DNA of 64,000 bases from Sporosarcina sp. P33. GTDB lineage: Bacteria; Bacillota; Bacilli; Bacillales_A; Planococcaceae. The notes under the pieces are model-generated. The model was not told the origin of the DNA. It did no database searches and was given only the letters and a program-made list of their open reading frames with translations. The stretch's first letter is position 1, and each line of letters opens with the position of its first letter. The stretch lies in contig NZ_CP015027.1 in assembly GCF_002077155.1 (NCBI RefSeq), forward strand, positions 558,001 through 622,000, in the 5' to 3' direction. Made by a program: the position numbers and the translations under genes. Shown piece by piece: positions 52,683 to 61,517 of the stretch.

Positions 52683-54035
52683 TTACACATTTGTTGCAGA
52701 AAGATTATGCTTTTCGATAAAATCAGCAAGAACCGTTTCAAGATTCGGACTGCCTACTTCTTTCAGATCATAATACACACGTGTGCATGGCTTATTAATA
52801 GTAATGACACGTGATAAATCCATCGGCGTTCCGATGATCACTGCATCTACATCCGCTGCATTAATCGTAGCTTCGAGATCTTTCAGCTGCTGGTCGCCGT
52901 ATCCCATTGCCGGCAAGATATTTTCGATATGCTGATACTTATCGAACGTTGTGATCAGGCTGCCTACTGCATATGGACGCGGGTCAACGATTTCAGCTGC
53001 ACCAAGACGCTGTGCTGCAATCACACCTGCACCCAGTTTCATCTCTCCGTGCGTCAGCGTCGGGCCGTCTTCTACTATCAAGACGCGCTTTCCTTTGATG
53101 ATTTCAGGATTGTCCACTGTGATTTTAGATTCTGCCTTAATGATCGTGCTGTCCGGCGCTGCGAATTTAATATTGTTTTCGACAGTCTCGATTGCTTCCT
53201 CTGATGCGCTGTCGATTTTATTAATAATCGATACATCTGTCGTACGCAGGCAAACTTCGCCCGGATAATATTTCAATTCATGGCCAGGACGGTGCGGGTC
53301 AAGAACTGTGATCGCCAAGTCCGGCTCATAGAATGAAAAGTCATTGTTTCCGCCATCCCAAAGGATTACGTCACAGCCGTCCGGGTCATTTTCAGCGGCG
53401 TCAAGGATATCCTGATAATCAACGCCCGCATAAATAATGTTTCCGCGGTCCACGTGCGGCTCGTATTCTTCCATTTCTTCAATGGTGCACTTATGCTTCT
53501 TGAAATCTTCCACTGTTGCATAACGTTGAACACGCTGCTCAGCCAAGTTGCCATATGGCATTGGGTGACGGATTGCCACTACCTTCAAGTCATGCTCCAG
53601 TAATGTTTCAATAATTTTACGTGAAGTCTGGCTCTTCCCTGTACCTGTTCTGACTGCACAAACAGAAATAACCGGCTTGTTGCTCTTGATCATCGTTGCT
53701 TTTGAACCAAGCAGTGTGAAGTTTGCACCCGCTGAGTTGACAATTGCACCAATTCCCATAACTTTGTCATAGCTTAGGTCACTGTATGAGAATACACATT
53801 CATCAACTTTCAGTTCTTTAATTAATTCAGGAAGCTGATCCTGGGAATAAATCGGAATCCCTTCAGGATATAGTTCGCCGGCTAATTCAGCCGGATATTT
53901 ACGTCCGTCGATGTCTGGAATCTGTGTCGCTGTAAACGCTACTACATTGTACTCTTCCTTATTACGGTAGTATGTATTGAAATTGTGAAAGTCTCTGCCT
54001 GCTGCACCAATGATGATTATATTTTTTGTTTTCAT
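52683..54035 (-). CDS. Cyclic 2,3-diphosphoglycerate synthetase-like GTPase
   Basis: A 450-residue protein of the cyclic 2,3-diphosphoglycerate synthetase (cPGS) family. An N-terminal Rossmann segment (IIIIGAAGRDFHNFNTYYRN) is followed by a P-loop RTGTGKSQTSRK near residues 129-140 and LWDGGNNDFSFY, then HRPGHELKYYPGE. The archaeal enzyme makes cyclic 2,3-diphosphoglycerate, a thermoprotectant; the bacterial members are mostly uncharacterised. No phosphoglycerate enzyme is adjacent. ATG follows GGAGAG. It is a monocistronic gene. Confidence 0.85.
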   Translation of the reverse strand: MKTKNIIIIGAAGRDFHNFNTYYRNKEEYNVVAFTATQIPDIDGRKYPAELAGELYPEGIPIYSQDQLPELIKELKVDECVFSYSDLSYDKVMGIGAIVNSAGANFTLLGSKATMIKSNKPVISVCAVRTGTGKSQTSRKIIETLLEHDLKVVAIRHPMPYGNLAEQRVQRYATVEDFKKHKCTIEEMEEYEPHVDRGNIIYAGVDYQDILDAAENDPDGCDVILWDGGNNDFSFYEPDLAITVLDPHRPGHELKYYPGEVCLRTTDVSIINKIDSASEEAIETVENNIKFAAPDSTIIKAESKITVDNPEIIKGKRVLIVEDGPTLTHGEMKLGAGVIAAQRLGAAEIVDPRPYAVGSLITTFDKYQHIENILPAMGYGDQQLKDLEATINAADVDAVIIGTPMDLSRVITINKPCTRVYYDLKEVGSPNLETVLADFIEKHNLSATNV

Positions 54036-54215
54036 AAATTTATCTCTCCAATCGAGCTTCTTTTTATTATTATAAGACAGAATGTATAAAAATACAATAG
54101 AAAAGTTTTAAAATACATCAATTCGTATACATATACACCAGGGAACACTGTCAAACATTGACGTAAAGGCCGTTATATCAGCGGTTTAGGACGCTTTATA
54201 CATCTTTATACAAAT

Positions 54216-54246
54216 AAAAAACCATTCACGCATGAATGGTTTTTTA
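54216..54246 (-). terminator. Terminator of the his operon
   Basis: On the minus strand AAAAAACCATTCA and TGAATGGTTTTTT form a 13-bp stem directly after the hisC stop. Confidence 0.9.
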
Positions 54247-54255
54247 TCGATTTAT

Positions 54256-55317
54256 TCATCTATTCAATTGTGTAAGCACTGAATACAGTGTATTCATCTG
54301 CTCATCGGTGCCGATAGATATTCGTAAATAGTCACGAATACCTTCCTGGTCAAAGTGGCGGACTAAGATCCCGCGGCTTTTCAGTTTTTCATATAATGCT
54401 TTCGCATCCTTGTGCAAAGGCTTCGCAAAGACGAAGTTCGCATCGGAAGGCAATACGTCAAACCCTATTTCTCGCAGAGTTTGCACAGCTGATTCACGCG
54501 TGCGAATGACTTTATTCGTACTTTCTGTAAAATACGCATGGTCTTCAAACGCTGCCGTCGCGCCTGCCATAGCGAGGCGGTCGACTGTATAGGAGTTAAA
54601 TGAATCTTTGATGCGTGTCAAACCAGCAATCAATTCAGGCTGCCCAAGTGCAAATCCGACTCGCAATCCTGCAAGCGCGCGCGATTTCGATGTCGTCTGA
54701 ATGACCAGCAAGTTATCGTAGCGTCCAATCAGCTTCATCGCAGACGGGCCGGCAAAATCGATATAGGCTTCATCGATAATGACGATTTGATCAGGATTCT
54801 GCTGAAGAATTTCTTCGATTACATCCAGTTTTGCATATATACTTGTCGGTGCATTTGGATTCGGTAAAATGACCCCGCCCGGCGAATGGAAGAATTTCTT
54901 CTTTGGAAGAGTGAAATCTTCATTCAGCGGCACTTTGTCAAAAGGTATATTGAATAACTTGGCATAAACCGGATAGAAGCTGTAACTGATTGCAGGGAAT
55001 TTAATCGTTTTACCCGGCTCGAAAAATGCCATAAAAGAAAAGGCTAATACTTCGTCAGAGCCGTTCCCTACGAATACGTTCTCTTTTGTCAGACCGTATG
55101 TTTCTGCAATAGCGTGACGAAGCGGATCCGCTGTCGGCGACGGATAGCGCTGCAATGTATTCCCGTTTACTGCTGTTTGTATCGCCTCGAGCACTTTCGG
55201 GCTTGGAGGATACGGGCTTTCATTCGTATTCAATTTGATGATGTCCGGCTGATTCAATTGCTCTCCGGGAACATAAGGTTCTGTACGGCGTGCAACTGTG
55301 CTCAGAAATCTACTCAT
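54256..55317 (-). CDS. hisC: Histidinol-phosphate aminotransferase HisC
   Basis: A 353-residue fold-type I PLP aminotransferase. [16 protein letters not shown] and [10 protein letters not shown] are present, and the Schiff-base Lys is in [14 protein letters not shown]. It converts imidazole-acetol phosphate to histidinol phosphate. ATG 55315-55317 overlaps the end of hisIE by 8 bp (ATGAGTAG), and AAGGAAGTG lies upstream. The longer frame to 55368 is inside hisIE. It is the last gene of the operon; a paralogue could also serve other aminotransferase roles. Confidence 0.92.
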   Translation of the reverse strand: MSRFLSTVARRTEPYVPGEQLNQPDIIKLNTNESPYPPSPKVLEAIQTAVNGNTLQRYPSPTADPLRHAIAETYGLTKENVFVGNGSDEVLAFSFMAFFEPGKTIKFPAISYSFYPVYAKLFNIPFDKVPLNEDFTLPKKKFFHSPGGVILPNPNAPTSIYAKLDVIEEILQQNPDQIVIIDEAYIDFAGPSAMKLIGRYDNLLVIQTTSKSRALAGLRVGFALGQPELIAGLTRIKDSFNSYTVDRLAMAGATAAFEDHAYFTESTNKVIRTRESAVQTLREIGFDVLPSDANFVFAKPLHKDAKALYEKLKSRGILVRHFDQEGIRDYLRISIGTDEQMNTLYSVLTQLNR

Positions 55318-55960
55318 TTCGCGGCACTTCCTTTTTCGGGCGTCTTTCGCGCAGCACTTGCTGAACATCTTTCAGATCAACGTCCAAAATATTCATCAAT
55401 ACGAGTGTGTGATAGACAAGGTCAGCGATTTCATTGGATACTTCTTCTTTGTCCGCATTTTTTGCGCCGATTACGACTTCCGTAGATTCCTCTCCAACTT
55501 TCTTCAACACTTTGTCAATGCCTTCGTTGAATAAGTATGTGGTGTATGAACCGTCGACCGGATTCGCTTTGCGGTCTGCAATTTCATCAATGACTTCATA
55601 AACTACTTCGCGCAAGGATTCTTCTTTTTCCACAGCCGTTGTAAAGAAGCATGTTTTTTCACCCGTGTGACAAGCCGGCCCCTTTGGAGTGACCTGGATT
55701 AGTAATGTATCCTGATCACAGTCCACGGAAATACGCTGTACTTGCTGCGTGTTTCCCGAAGTCGCGCCTTTATTCCACAGCTCCTGTCGTGAGCGGCTGT
55801 AAAACCACGTTTCATTTGTTTCTATTGTTTTTTCGATAGACTCTTCGTTCATGTAAGCAAGCATTAGGACTTCCCCAGTGCGGTCGTCTTGCACGACTGC
55901 AGGAATAAGACCTTTATCGTCGAACTTCAGTGCCTTGATGTCTAGTGTCATTTTAGTCAT
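55310..55960 (-). CDS. hisIE: Bifunctional HisIE, phosphoribosyl-AMP cyclohydrolase / phosphoribosyl-ATP pyrophosphatase
   Basis: A 216-residue fusion. The first about 115 residues are HisI, with [32 protein letters not shown] and the metal-binding [11 protein letters not shown] and [10 protein letters not shown]. The last 90 are HisE ([26 protein letters not shown]). It removes pyrophosphate from PR-ATP and opens the ring, the second and third steps. Start 55960 overlaps the hisF end by 8 bp. Confidence 0.94.
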   Translation of the reverse strand: MTKMTLDIKALKFDDKGLIPAVVQDDRTGEVLMLAYMNEESIEKTIETNETWFYSRSRQELWNKGATSGNTQQVQRISVDCDQDTLLIQVTPKGPACHTGEKTCFFTTAVEKEESLREVVYEVIDEIADRKANPVDGSYTTYLFNEGIDKVLKKVGEESTEVVIGAKNADKEEVSNEIADLVYHTLVLMNILDVDLKDVQQVLRERRPKKEVPRNE

Positions 55961-56687
55961 TCCTAACTGAGATATTTTCTTCTGACAAGTAGTTTTTCAA
56001 CTCGCGAATATTGATTTCATTGAAGTGGAACACAGACGCTGCCAGTGCCGCATCTGCTTTTCCTTCTGTCAGTACAGCTTTAAAGTGTTCAGGCTTCCCG
56101 GCACCGCCGCTCGCGATGATTGGAATATTGACTGCTTCCGCCATCGCACGGTTCAGTTCCAGATTGTATCCGTCTTTTACGCCGTCTTCGTCGATACTGT
56201 TCACGACGAGTTCGCCAGCGCCCAGATTTTCCATTTTCTTTGCCCATTCGATTGCATCGATGCCTGTCTCTTCCATACCGCCTTTTGCAAATACAGACCA
56301 TGTGCCTTCACCTGTTTGACGGACATCCATAGAAAGCATAACACGTTCAGAGCCATACTTATCAGCTACTTCTTTAATCAGTTGCGGATTCGTCAGTGCC
56401 GCACTGTTAATGGAAACTTTATTGCCGCCGAGCTCGAATAATTTGTCGACATCTTCCAGTGTACGGATTCCGCCGCCTACGATAAATGGCACTGGAACTT
56501 CTTTTGCAATCTCTTCAATTAAATCCAGAAACATGCCGCGGTTTTTCGTCGATGCAGAGATATCATAGAATACGAGTTCATCCGCACCATCGGCTACATA
56601 TTTTTTTGCCAAAGTCAGGGGATCTGCCACTTCCTGCACGTCCAAAAATTTCTTTCCTTTTACGACTTTACGGTTGTCAACGTCCAA
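55953..56687 (-). CDS. hisF: Imidazole glycerol phosphate synthase subunit HisF (start disrupted)
   Basis: A TIM-barrel cyclase. Phosphate loops and the catalytic Asp residues are visible (LDVD at the start, [24 protein letters not shown]). The family begins [13 protein letters not shown]; here the open frame only begins at a TTG within LDVD, with TAA just upstream. An ATG at 56714-56716 with GGGGGAC lies in another frame and reads MSVTKK before running off; one extra A in the six-A run (56699-56704) would join it to IIPCLDVD (254 residues). This is a frameshift at the start, a slippage-dependent gene, or a sequencing error. Without HisH it would act as the ammonia-dependent enzyme. Confidence 0.88.
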   Translation of the reverse strand: MDVDNRKVVKGKKFLDVQEVADPLTLAKKYVADGADELVFYDISASTKNRGMFLDLIEEIAKEVPVPFIVGGGIRTLEDVDKLFELGGNKVSINSAALTNPQLIKEVADKYGSERVMLSMDVRQTGEGTWSVFAKGGMEETGIDAIEWAKKMENLGAGELVVNSIDEDGVKDGYNLELNRAMAEAVNIPIIASGGAGKPEHFKAVLTEGKADAALAASVFHFNEINIRELKNYLSEENISVRND

Positions 56688-56702
56688 ACACGGAATAATT
56701 TT

Positions 56703-57428
56703 TTAGTTACTGACATGACTGTCGTCCCCCAATAATTTTTTTAAGGATAATTTGCCTTCATAAAGCGCTTTTCCAATAATGGCACCATACAAATTGTCTG
56801 CCGCTAATTTCTCAATGTCTTCTTCTGTCGATACACCGCCTGATGCGATAATATCGATGGAAGATGCTTCATTCATTATGTTCAGTTCTTCAAAATTTGG
56901 ACCTTGCAGCATGCCGTCTTTCATAATGTCTGTATAGACGACTGTTTTGACGCCGATTTTCGCCAGGTCCTGCAGCAGATCCACTGCTTTCACATCGCTT
57001 GTTTCCGTCCAGCCGTCTGTTGCAACTAACCCATTACGCGCATCAATGGACACAGCAATCTGATCGCCGTATTTTTTCACAGCCTCTTTCAGGAATTCAG
57101 GATTCTGAATGGCTGCTGTACCGATGATGACGCGCGCGACGCCGCTTGCGATATGCGAGTCGACAATTTCCATGCTGCGGATTCCGCCGCCTACTTGTAC
57201 AGGTATGCTGACTGCTTTAGCAATGGCTTCGATTGCTTTTTTGTTGGCAGAATCGCCTGTTTTGGCACCGTCCAGATCTACGACGTGTATGTACTCGGCG
57301 CCTTGGCTCTGCCATTCTTGTGCCATGTCTGTCGGTGAGTCGTTATAGATAATTTCCTGTGCGTAGTCACCTTGGATGAGGCGTACGCATTTGCCGCCTC
57401 TAATATCGATTGCTGGGAATAAAATCAT
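56703..57428 (-). CDS. hisA: ProFAR isomerase HisA
   Basis: A 241-residue TIM-barrel isomerase. The catalytic Asp is in FPAIDIRGGKCV, a second Asp in YTDIMKDGMLQGPN, and phosphate loops are QVGGGIRS and ASGGVS. It converts ProFAR to PRFAR, the substrate of HisF-HisH. ATG 57426-57428 follows AGGAGG by eight bases. It is the first gene after the repeat that replaces hisH, and it overlaps the expected hisF start by 14 bp. Confidence 0.94.
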   Translation of the reverse strand: MILFPAIDIRGGKCVRLIQGDYAQEIIYNDSPTDMAQEWQSQGAEYIHVVDLDGAKTGDSANKKAIEAIAKAVSIPVQVGGGIRSMEIVDSHIASGVARVIIGTAAIQNPEFLKEAVKKYGDQIAVSIDARNGLVATDGWTETSDVKAVDLLQDLAKIGVKTVVYTDIMKDGMLQGPNFEELNIMNEASSIDIIASGGVSTEEDIEKLAADNLYGAIIGKALYEGKLSLKKLLGDDSHVSN

Positions 57429-57478
57429 CAACTAGTCCTCCTAATAAATGAAGTGTGCATTGAGCTTGCTTTGGAGCC

Positions 57479-57595
57479 GTTGATCTGCGTTCCAGGCGGA
57501 CGCGTTCGGGAGGGCCCGCCAGGCCGCTGACGCTTCCTTTGGTTGTCTCACTTGTCGGGCTGACCCTCCCCGAGTCGCCTTGCACTCCGATCAAC
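57479..57595. repeat. Palindromic repeat element occupying the expected hisH site
   Basis: A 117-bp GC-rich block whose ends are inverted repeats (GTTGATCTGCGT at the left, reverse complement GTTGATCGGAGT at the right, then CAGGCG/AAGGCG). It contains GGGAGGG and CCCTCCC arms and no gene. It sits in the 220-bp gap between hisB and hisA (57429-57648), where hisH (about 200 codons) normally lies. It belongs to the same general class as 1875-2126, though diverged. The rest of the gap holds only a small TTGTAA/TTACAA hairpin near hisB. Confidence 0.7.
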
Positions 57596-57648
57596 TAATG
57601 TACTGTCATAGAATCAAAATCTTATAGAACACAAGATTGTAAGCTTTT

Positions 57649-58233
57649 TTACAAAGTTCCTTTAGTAGAAGGAACGCCTTTTATGTCCGGATTGACGGTG
57701 CTCGCGTCGCGCAGTGCGCGTCCGAAACTTTTGAATACGGATTCGATGATGTGGTGCGTGTTTTTTCCGTAGTTCAAGTTGATGTGTAATGTGATTTTTG
57801 CGTTGCTGGTGAAGGCCAGGAAGAATTCTTCTACCAGTTCAGTGTCGAATTCGCCTACTTTGTCTTTCATTCCATCCACATTGAATACTAGGAAGGAGCG
57901 GCCGCTGATGTCAATAGAGGCGGTTGACAGTGCTTCGTCCATTGGTGTAGAGACGAGAGCAAAACGTTCGATTCCTTCTTTATTGCCGATGCATTGGCTG
58001 AAAGCTTGTCCAAGGACAATGCCGATGTCTTCTACTGAGTGGTGCTGGTCGACTTCGAGATCGCCGTCGCATGTTACTGACAGGTCAAAGCGTCCGTGTT
58101 TTGCAAAAGCCGTCAGCATATGATCGAAGAACCCGATGCCTGTGTTAATATCTGTCTTGCCTGTTCCATCCAATGAAAAATCCATTTCAATCGATGTTTC
58201 ACCTGTTTTACGTGTTAGTTGCTGTCTGCGCAT
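57649..58233 (-). CDS. hisB: Imidazoleglycerol-phosphate dehydratase HisB
   Basis: A 194-residue monofunctional dehydratase. Metal-binding histidines are in GFFDHMLTAFAKHG, DQHHSVEDIG and GKNTHHIIES. It makes imidazole-acetol phosphate. ATG 58231-58233 follows GGAAGGATATTC and overlaps the hisD end by 19 bp. All motifs are intact. Confidence 0.95.
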   Translation of the reverse strand: MRRQQLTRKTGETSIEMDFSLDGTGKTDINTGIGFFDHMLTAFAKHGRFDLSVTCDGDLEVDQHHSVEDIGIVLGQAFSQCIGNKEGIERFALVSTPMDEALSTASIDISGRSFLVFNVDGMKDKVGEFDTELVEEFFLAFTSNAKITLHINLNYGKNTHHIIESVFKSFGRALRDASTVNPDIKGVPSTKGTL

Positions 58234-59513
58234 GAATATCCTTCCTTTCGTACCTTGATGGAGTTGGCATGCCCTGTTAATTGCTCGGATTCTGCAAGAG
58301 TGATGACATCGTCCGCCACCTCTGCCAACGCGCCCTCGGAATAATAGATGATGCTCGACTTCTTCATGAAGTCATACACGCCCAATGGAGATGAGAATGC
58401 CGCAGTTCCGCTCGTTGGCAATGTATGATTCGGTCCTGCCATATAGTCACCCAATGCTTCAGGTGAGTGCTGGCCGAGGAAGATTGCACCGGCATTGCGT
58501 ATCGCTGCCAGGTGTTCCATCGGATTGTCGATCATCAGCTCCAAATGTTCGGGTGCCAGACGATTCACGACATCAAATGCATCCTCCAATGTATCAACAA
58601 TAATGACGCGGCCAAATTGCCTGATCGATTGTTCTGCGATTTCTTTACGATCCAGTTCTGCTAATTGACGCTCTATTTCACTTGATAGTTTCTCTGCAAA
58701 ATCCTCACTTGTCGTAATACACACTGCCGCTGCCCGTTCATCATGCTCTGCCTGCGACAATAAGTCTGCCGCTGCATAAACTGCGTTCGTATTGGCGTCC
58801 GCTACGACACAAATTTCACTGGGTCCCGCAATCATATCAATTGCCACGTCACCAAACACCCATTTTTTGGCGCGTGCGACATAAGCATTTCCCGGGCCTG
58901 TGATTTTCACGACCTTTTCAATCGATTCCGTTCCATATGCAAGTGCCGCTACTGCTTGTGCACCGCCTACTTTAAAAATACGGCCGACGCCGGCTTCTTT
59001 TGCTGCAACCAGGACGTGCGGATTAATCTTGCCGTCACGCTGGGGCGGAGTCACCATGGAAATTCTGCCAACTCCTGCAATGGCGGCTGGCAATGCATTC
59101 ATCAGGACAGTGGATGGATAAGCTGCTTTTCCGCCCGGCACGTAAATGCCCACACTGTCGATTGGAGTAACTTTTTGGCCAAGCATAATTCCGTCATTTT
59201 GATTCAGAAACCAAGATTGCTCTTTTTGTGCTTCGTGATACGCAGTGATGCGCTGCTTCGCCGAACGCAATGCGCGGCGGAAATCTTCTGTCACGGTTTG
59301 TTCCGCTTCGGCAATTTCCTCTTCCGTGACGATCAGGCTTTCCAGTTTTACGCCGTCAAAACGTTCAGTGAAATCAAAAACGGCTTTGTCTCCCTCTGAA
59401 CGCACCCTGTCAATAATGGACAGAACATTTCGGTCGAATTCAAGGTCCGTCTGACTGGAATCATCACGATTACGAAGTTCTTCAATGAATTCTGCCCCGT
59501 ACATTTTCTTCAT
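58215..59513 (-). CDS. hisD: Histidinol dehydrogenase HisD
   Basis: A 432-residue zinc enzyme. The family signature GGAQAVAALAYGTESI, GPGNAYVARAK, IDMIAGPSEI, LSQAEHDERA and HTLPTSGTAAFSSPL supply the active site and zinc ligands. It oxidises histidinol to histidine in two steps with NAD. Its ATG overlaps the hisG stop by 4 bp (ATGA). Length is normal. Confidence 0.96.
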   Translation of the reverse strand: MKKMYGAEFIEELRNRDDSSQTDLEFDRNVLSIIDRVRSEGDKAVFDFTERFDGVKLESLIVTEEEIAEAEQTVTEDFRRALRSAKQRITAYHEAQKEQSWFLNQNDGIMLGQKVTPIDSVGIYVPGGKAAYPSTVLMNALPAAIAGVGRISMVTPPQRDGKINPHVLVAAKEAGVGRIFKVGGAQAVAALAYGTESIEKVVKITGPGNAYVARAKKWVFGDVAIDMIAGPSEICVVADANTNAVYAAADLLSQAEHDERAAAVCITTSEDFAEKLSSEIERQLAELDRKEIAEQSIRQFGRVIIVDTLEDAFDVVNRLAPEHLELMIDNPMEHLAAIRNAGAIFLGQHSPEALGDYMAGPNHTLPTSGTAAFSSPLGVYDFMKKSSIIYYSEGALAEVADDVITLAESEQLTGHANSIKVRKEGYSCADSN

Positions 59514-60145
59514 GAGCGCACCTCCAGTCCTTCCTTCATATCTTTGATGAATTGTTGGATACTATCTGTTTTCGTCGCGTAACTTGCTTTATTCACAATC
59601 AGGCGCGCACTGATATCTGCCATCTCCTGCAGCACAACCAGACCATTCTCTTTTAAGGTAGTTCCCGTTTCCACGATGTCGACAATAACGTCCGACATGC
59701 CGATTAATGGCGCAAGTTCGATGGAGCCGTTCAGCTTAATAACTTCTGTACGTATTCCCTTTTTGTCGAAATACTCTTTTGCCACTAACGGATATTTCGA
59801 TGCAACGGTTAAAAACGGAATATTGTCAACCTGTGTATCAGGGAAACCTGCTACAGCCAGTTTACATCGTCCAATCCCCAAGTCCAGCAGTTCATATACA
59901 TCGCGGGGGTCTTCCATCATGACATCTTTGCCTACAATCCCGACATCAGCTGCACCTTTTTCCACATACACCGGCACATCCACCGCTTTGACAAATATAA
60001 GTTTTATTTTCTGCTCATCATCATAAATAACGAGTTTCCGGCTTTCATCGGTGAATTCGGAAAACCGTACGTCCGATTTCTCTAGGAACTTCATCGCACG
60101 TTCCGCTGTCCGTCCCTTTGCCATTGCGACTGTTAAATAATCCAT
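59510..60145 (-). CDS. hisG: ATP phosphoribosyltransferase, short form HisG
   Basis: A 211-residue catalytic subunit lacking the C-terminal ACT-like regulatory domain, the short type that needs HisZ. MAKGRTAERAM and the PRPP-binding VDIVETGTTLKENGL are visible. It starts histidine synthesis from ATP and PRPP. Its start overlaps hisZ by 13 bp, consistent with equal production of the two subunits. Feedback by histidine acts through HisZ in characterised systems. Confidence 0.95.
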   Translation of the reverse strand: MDYLTVAMAKGRTAERAMKFLEKSDVRFSEFTDESRKLVIYDDEQKIKLIFVKAVDVPVYVEKGAADVGIVGKDVMMEDPRDVYELLDLGIGRCKLAVAGFPDTQVDNIPFLTVASKYPLVAKEYFDKKGIRTEVIKLNGSIELAPLIGMSDVIVDIVETGTTLKENGLVVLQEMADISARLIVNKASYATKTDSIQQFIKDMKEGLEVRS

Positions 60146-61365
60146 TCAGGCACCCCTTTCTTGCTTGCGATAAAATCGAGCAGTTGTTTGAAGTCGATGA
60201 ACTCCTTCTCTTCTTCCTGATCCGCTAATTTATTTTGCTGCTCGGTCAGCCGGATTGTATACAGGCTGTCTTCTGCAGGCACAGGCTCATTCATAGGCTT
60301 CGATATCACACGGTAGTCACGTTCTCTTAGCTCATTTGTTATATCGATTGCATATTTAATGCGGCTCTCTTCATACAAGACGGTTATGTCCATACTATAA
60401 CGTTCTTTCAGTTCTTTATTGGACGAGGCTTTCACTAATGACTCGATTTCACAAGCGAAGCCGATCGCCGGAAGTGCCTTGCCGAACTCTTCGCTAAGCG
60501 CATCGTAACGGCCGCCCATCAGTACCGGTTTCCCGAAATTCTCTACATATCCTTGGAAAATGATGCCCGAATAATAGCCCATATGGTTAATCAATCCAAG
60601 ATCGATGACAATATGCTTTTTCAAGCCGTACAGCTCCACAATATTGCATGTTTGCTGCAAATAATCGATCGCCTGCTGTGCAGATTCACTGACGTGTAAG
60701 TTTTTCAGCCTGTCAAAAACGGCTTCGGGTGCTCCATATAATAGCGGCAGCTGCTCCAGCACTTCTTTGATATCTGAAGCGATCGGAAGCCGCTGCAAAA
60801 ACGGTCCGATCTCTACCACATTCTTTGCTTGAATTAATGTTTTCAGTTCTGCTGTCTGTTCAGCTGTCATGTCCGAATCCGCAATTAATTCATTGAAGAA
60901 TCCCGCATAGCCGATTTCAATTTTTACATCCGTGAAACCGACGTCGCGCAACGAGTGGCACGCCAGCATAATCGTTTCAGCATCTGCTGCGGGCGTACTC
61001 TTGCAATAGTACTCGACTCCTGCCTGCGTCTTGCCGATCCGTTCATTTTCCTGGAATGTCTGTCGGAAAACTTCCTGAACGTAATAATACCGCATTTCTT
61101 CCGGAAGGCTGTCGTGCATTTGAACAAGCTGCTGTGTCAGCGGGATTGTCACATCTGGACGTAATACGAGCACTTCCCCCGTATAATCAATTACTTTAAT
61201 CATTTCATTTTGATTGATGGATGTACGGACATTGGAATACAAATCGTATTGCTCAAACGCTGATGTTTTGATGCGCTTATAGCCATATGTAGTGAAACGT
61301 TTGCTCAATGTGCCGATGATTTTTTCATGTTTCTCGTGTTCATTGCCTAGAATTTCAGAGTACAA
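60133..61365 (-). CDS. hisZ: ATP phosphoribosyltransferase regulatory subunit HisZ
   Basis: A 410-residue paralogue of histidyl-tRNA synthetase catalytic domain. RPDVTIPLTQQL and YYYVQEVFRQTFQENER, and GVEYYCKSTPAADAETIML in parts, match HisZ motif-2-like regions; it lacks aminoacylation function. It activates short HisG. It starts at TTG 61363-61365, with AAGGCGG upstream at acceptable spacing. It is the first gene of the operon. Confidence 0.92.
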   Translation of the reverse strand: MYSEILGNEHEKHEKIIGTLSKRFTTYGYKRIKTSAFEQYDLYSNVRTSINQNEMIKVIDYTGEVLVLRPDVTIPLTQQLVQMHDSLPEEMRYYYVQEVFRQTFQENERIGKTQAGVEYYCKSTPAADAETIMLACHSLRDVGFTDVKIEIGYAGFFNELIADSDMTAEQTAELKTLIQAKNVVEIGPFLQRLPIASDIKEVLEQLPLLYGAPEAVFDRLKNLHVSESAQQAIDYLQQTCNIVELYGLKKHIVIDLGLINHMGYYSGIIFQGYVENFGKPVLMGGRYDALSEEFGKALPAIGFACEIESLVKASSNKELKERYSMDITVLYEESRIKYAIDITNELRERDYRVISKPMNEPVPAEDSLYTIRLTEQQNKLADQEEEKEFIDFKQLLDFIASKKGVPEWII

Positions 61366-61429
61366 GAATTTTCGACCGCCTTCCGTCTAATTAATACTTC
61401 ACTGCTTTACCACGCTAAAGTTAATTACT

Positions 61430-61458
61430 ACTATAAAGATTTTTGAGGTGCTTGTCAA
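61430..61458 (-). promoter_or_regulatory. his operon promoter
   Basis: On the minus strand TTGACA (61453-61458), 17 bp, TATAGT (61430-61435), followed by about 60 nt of leader. No T-box or attenuator is visible. The divergent hisJ has a TACAAT -10 at 61483-61488. Confidence 0.75.
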
Positions 61459-61517
61459 CTTTCAGCTGCACGCATCATCTGCTACAATATGTACTATAGA
61501 AAAGGAGACATGAGATT

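Noticed and set aside
57400..57594. A 64-residue open frame as a hisH remnant
   Set aside because: Its translation follows the palindromic repeat and has none of the glutamine amidotransferase motifs (no GxGxCxG-like nucleophile elbow or HxE).
61366..61429. A T-box or histidine attenuator before hisZ
   Set aside because: The leader is only about 60 nt after a clear promoter and has no T-box sequence, His codon run or terminator.
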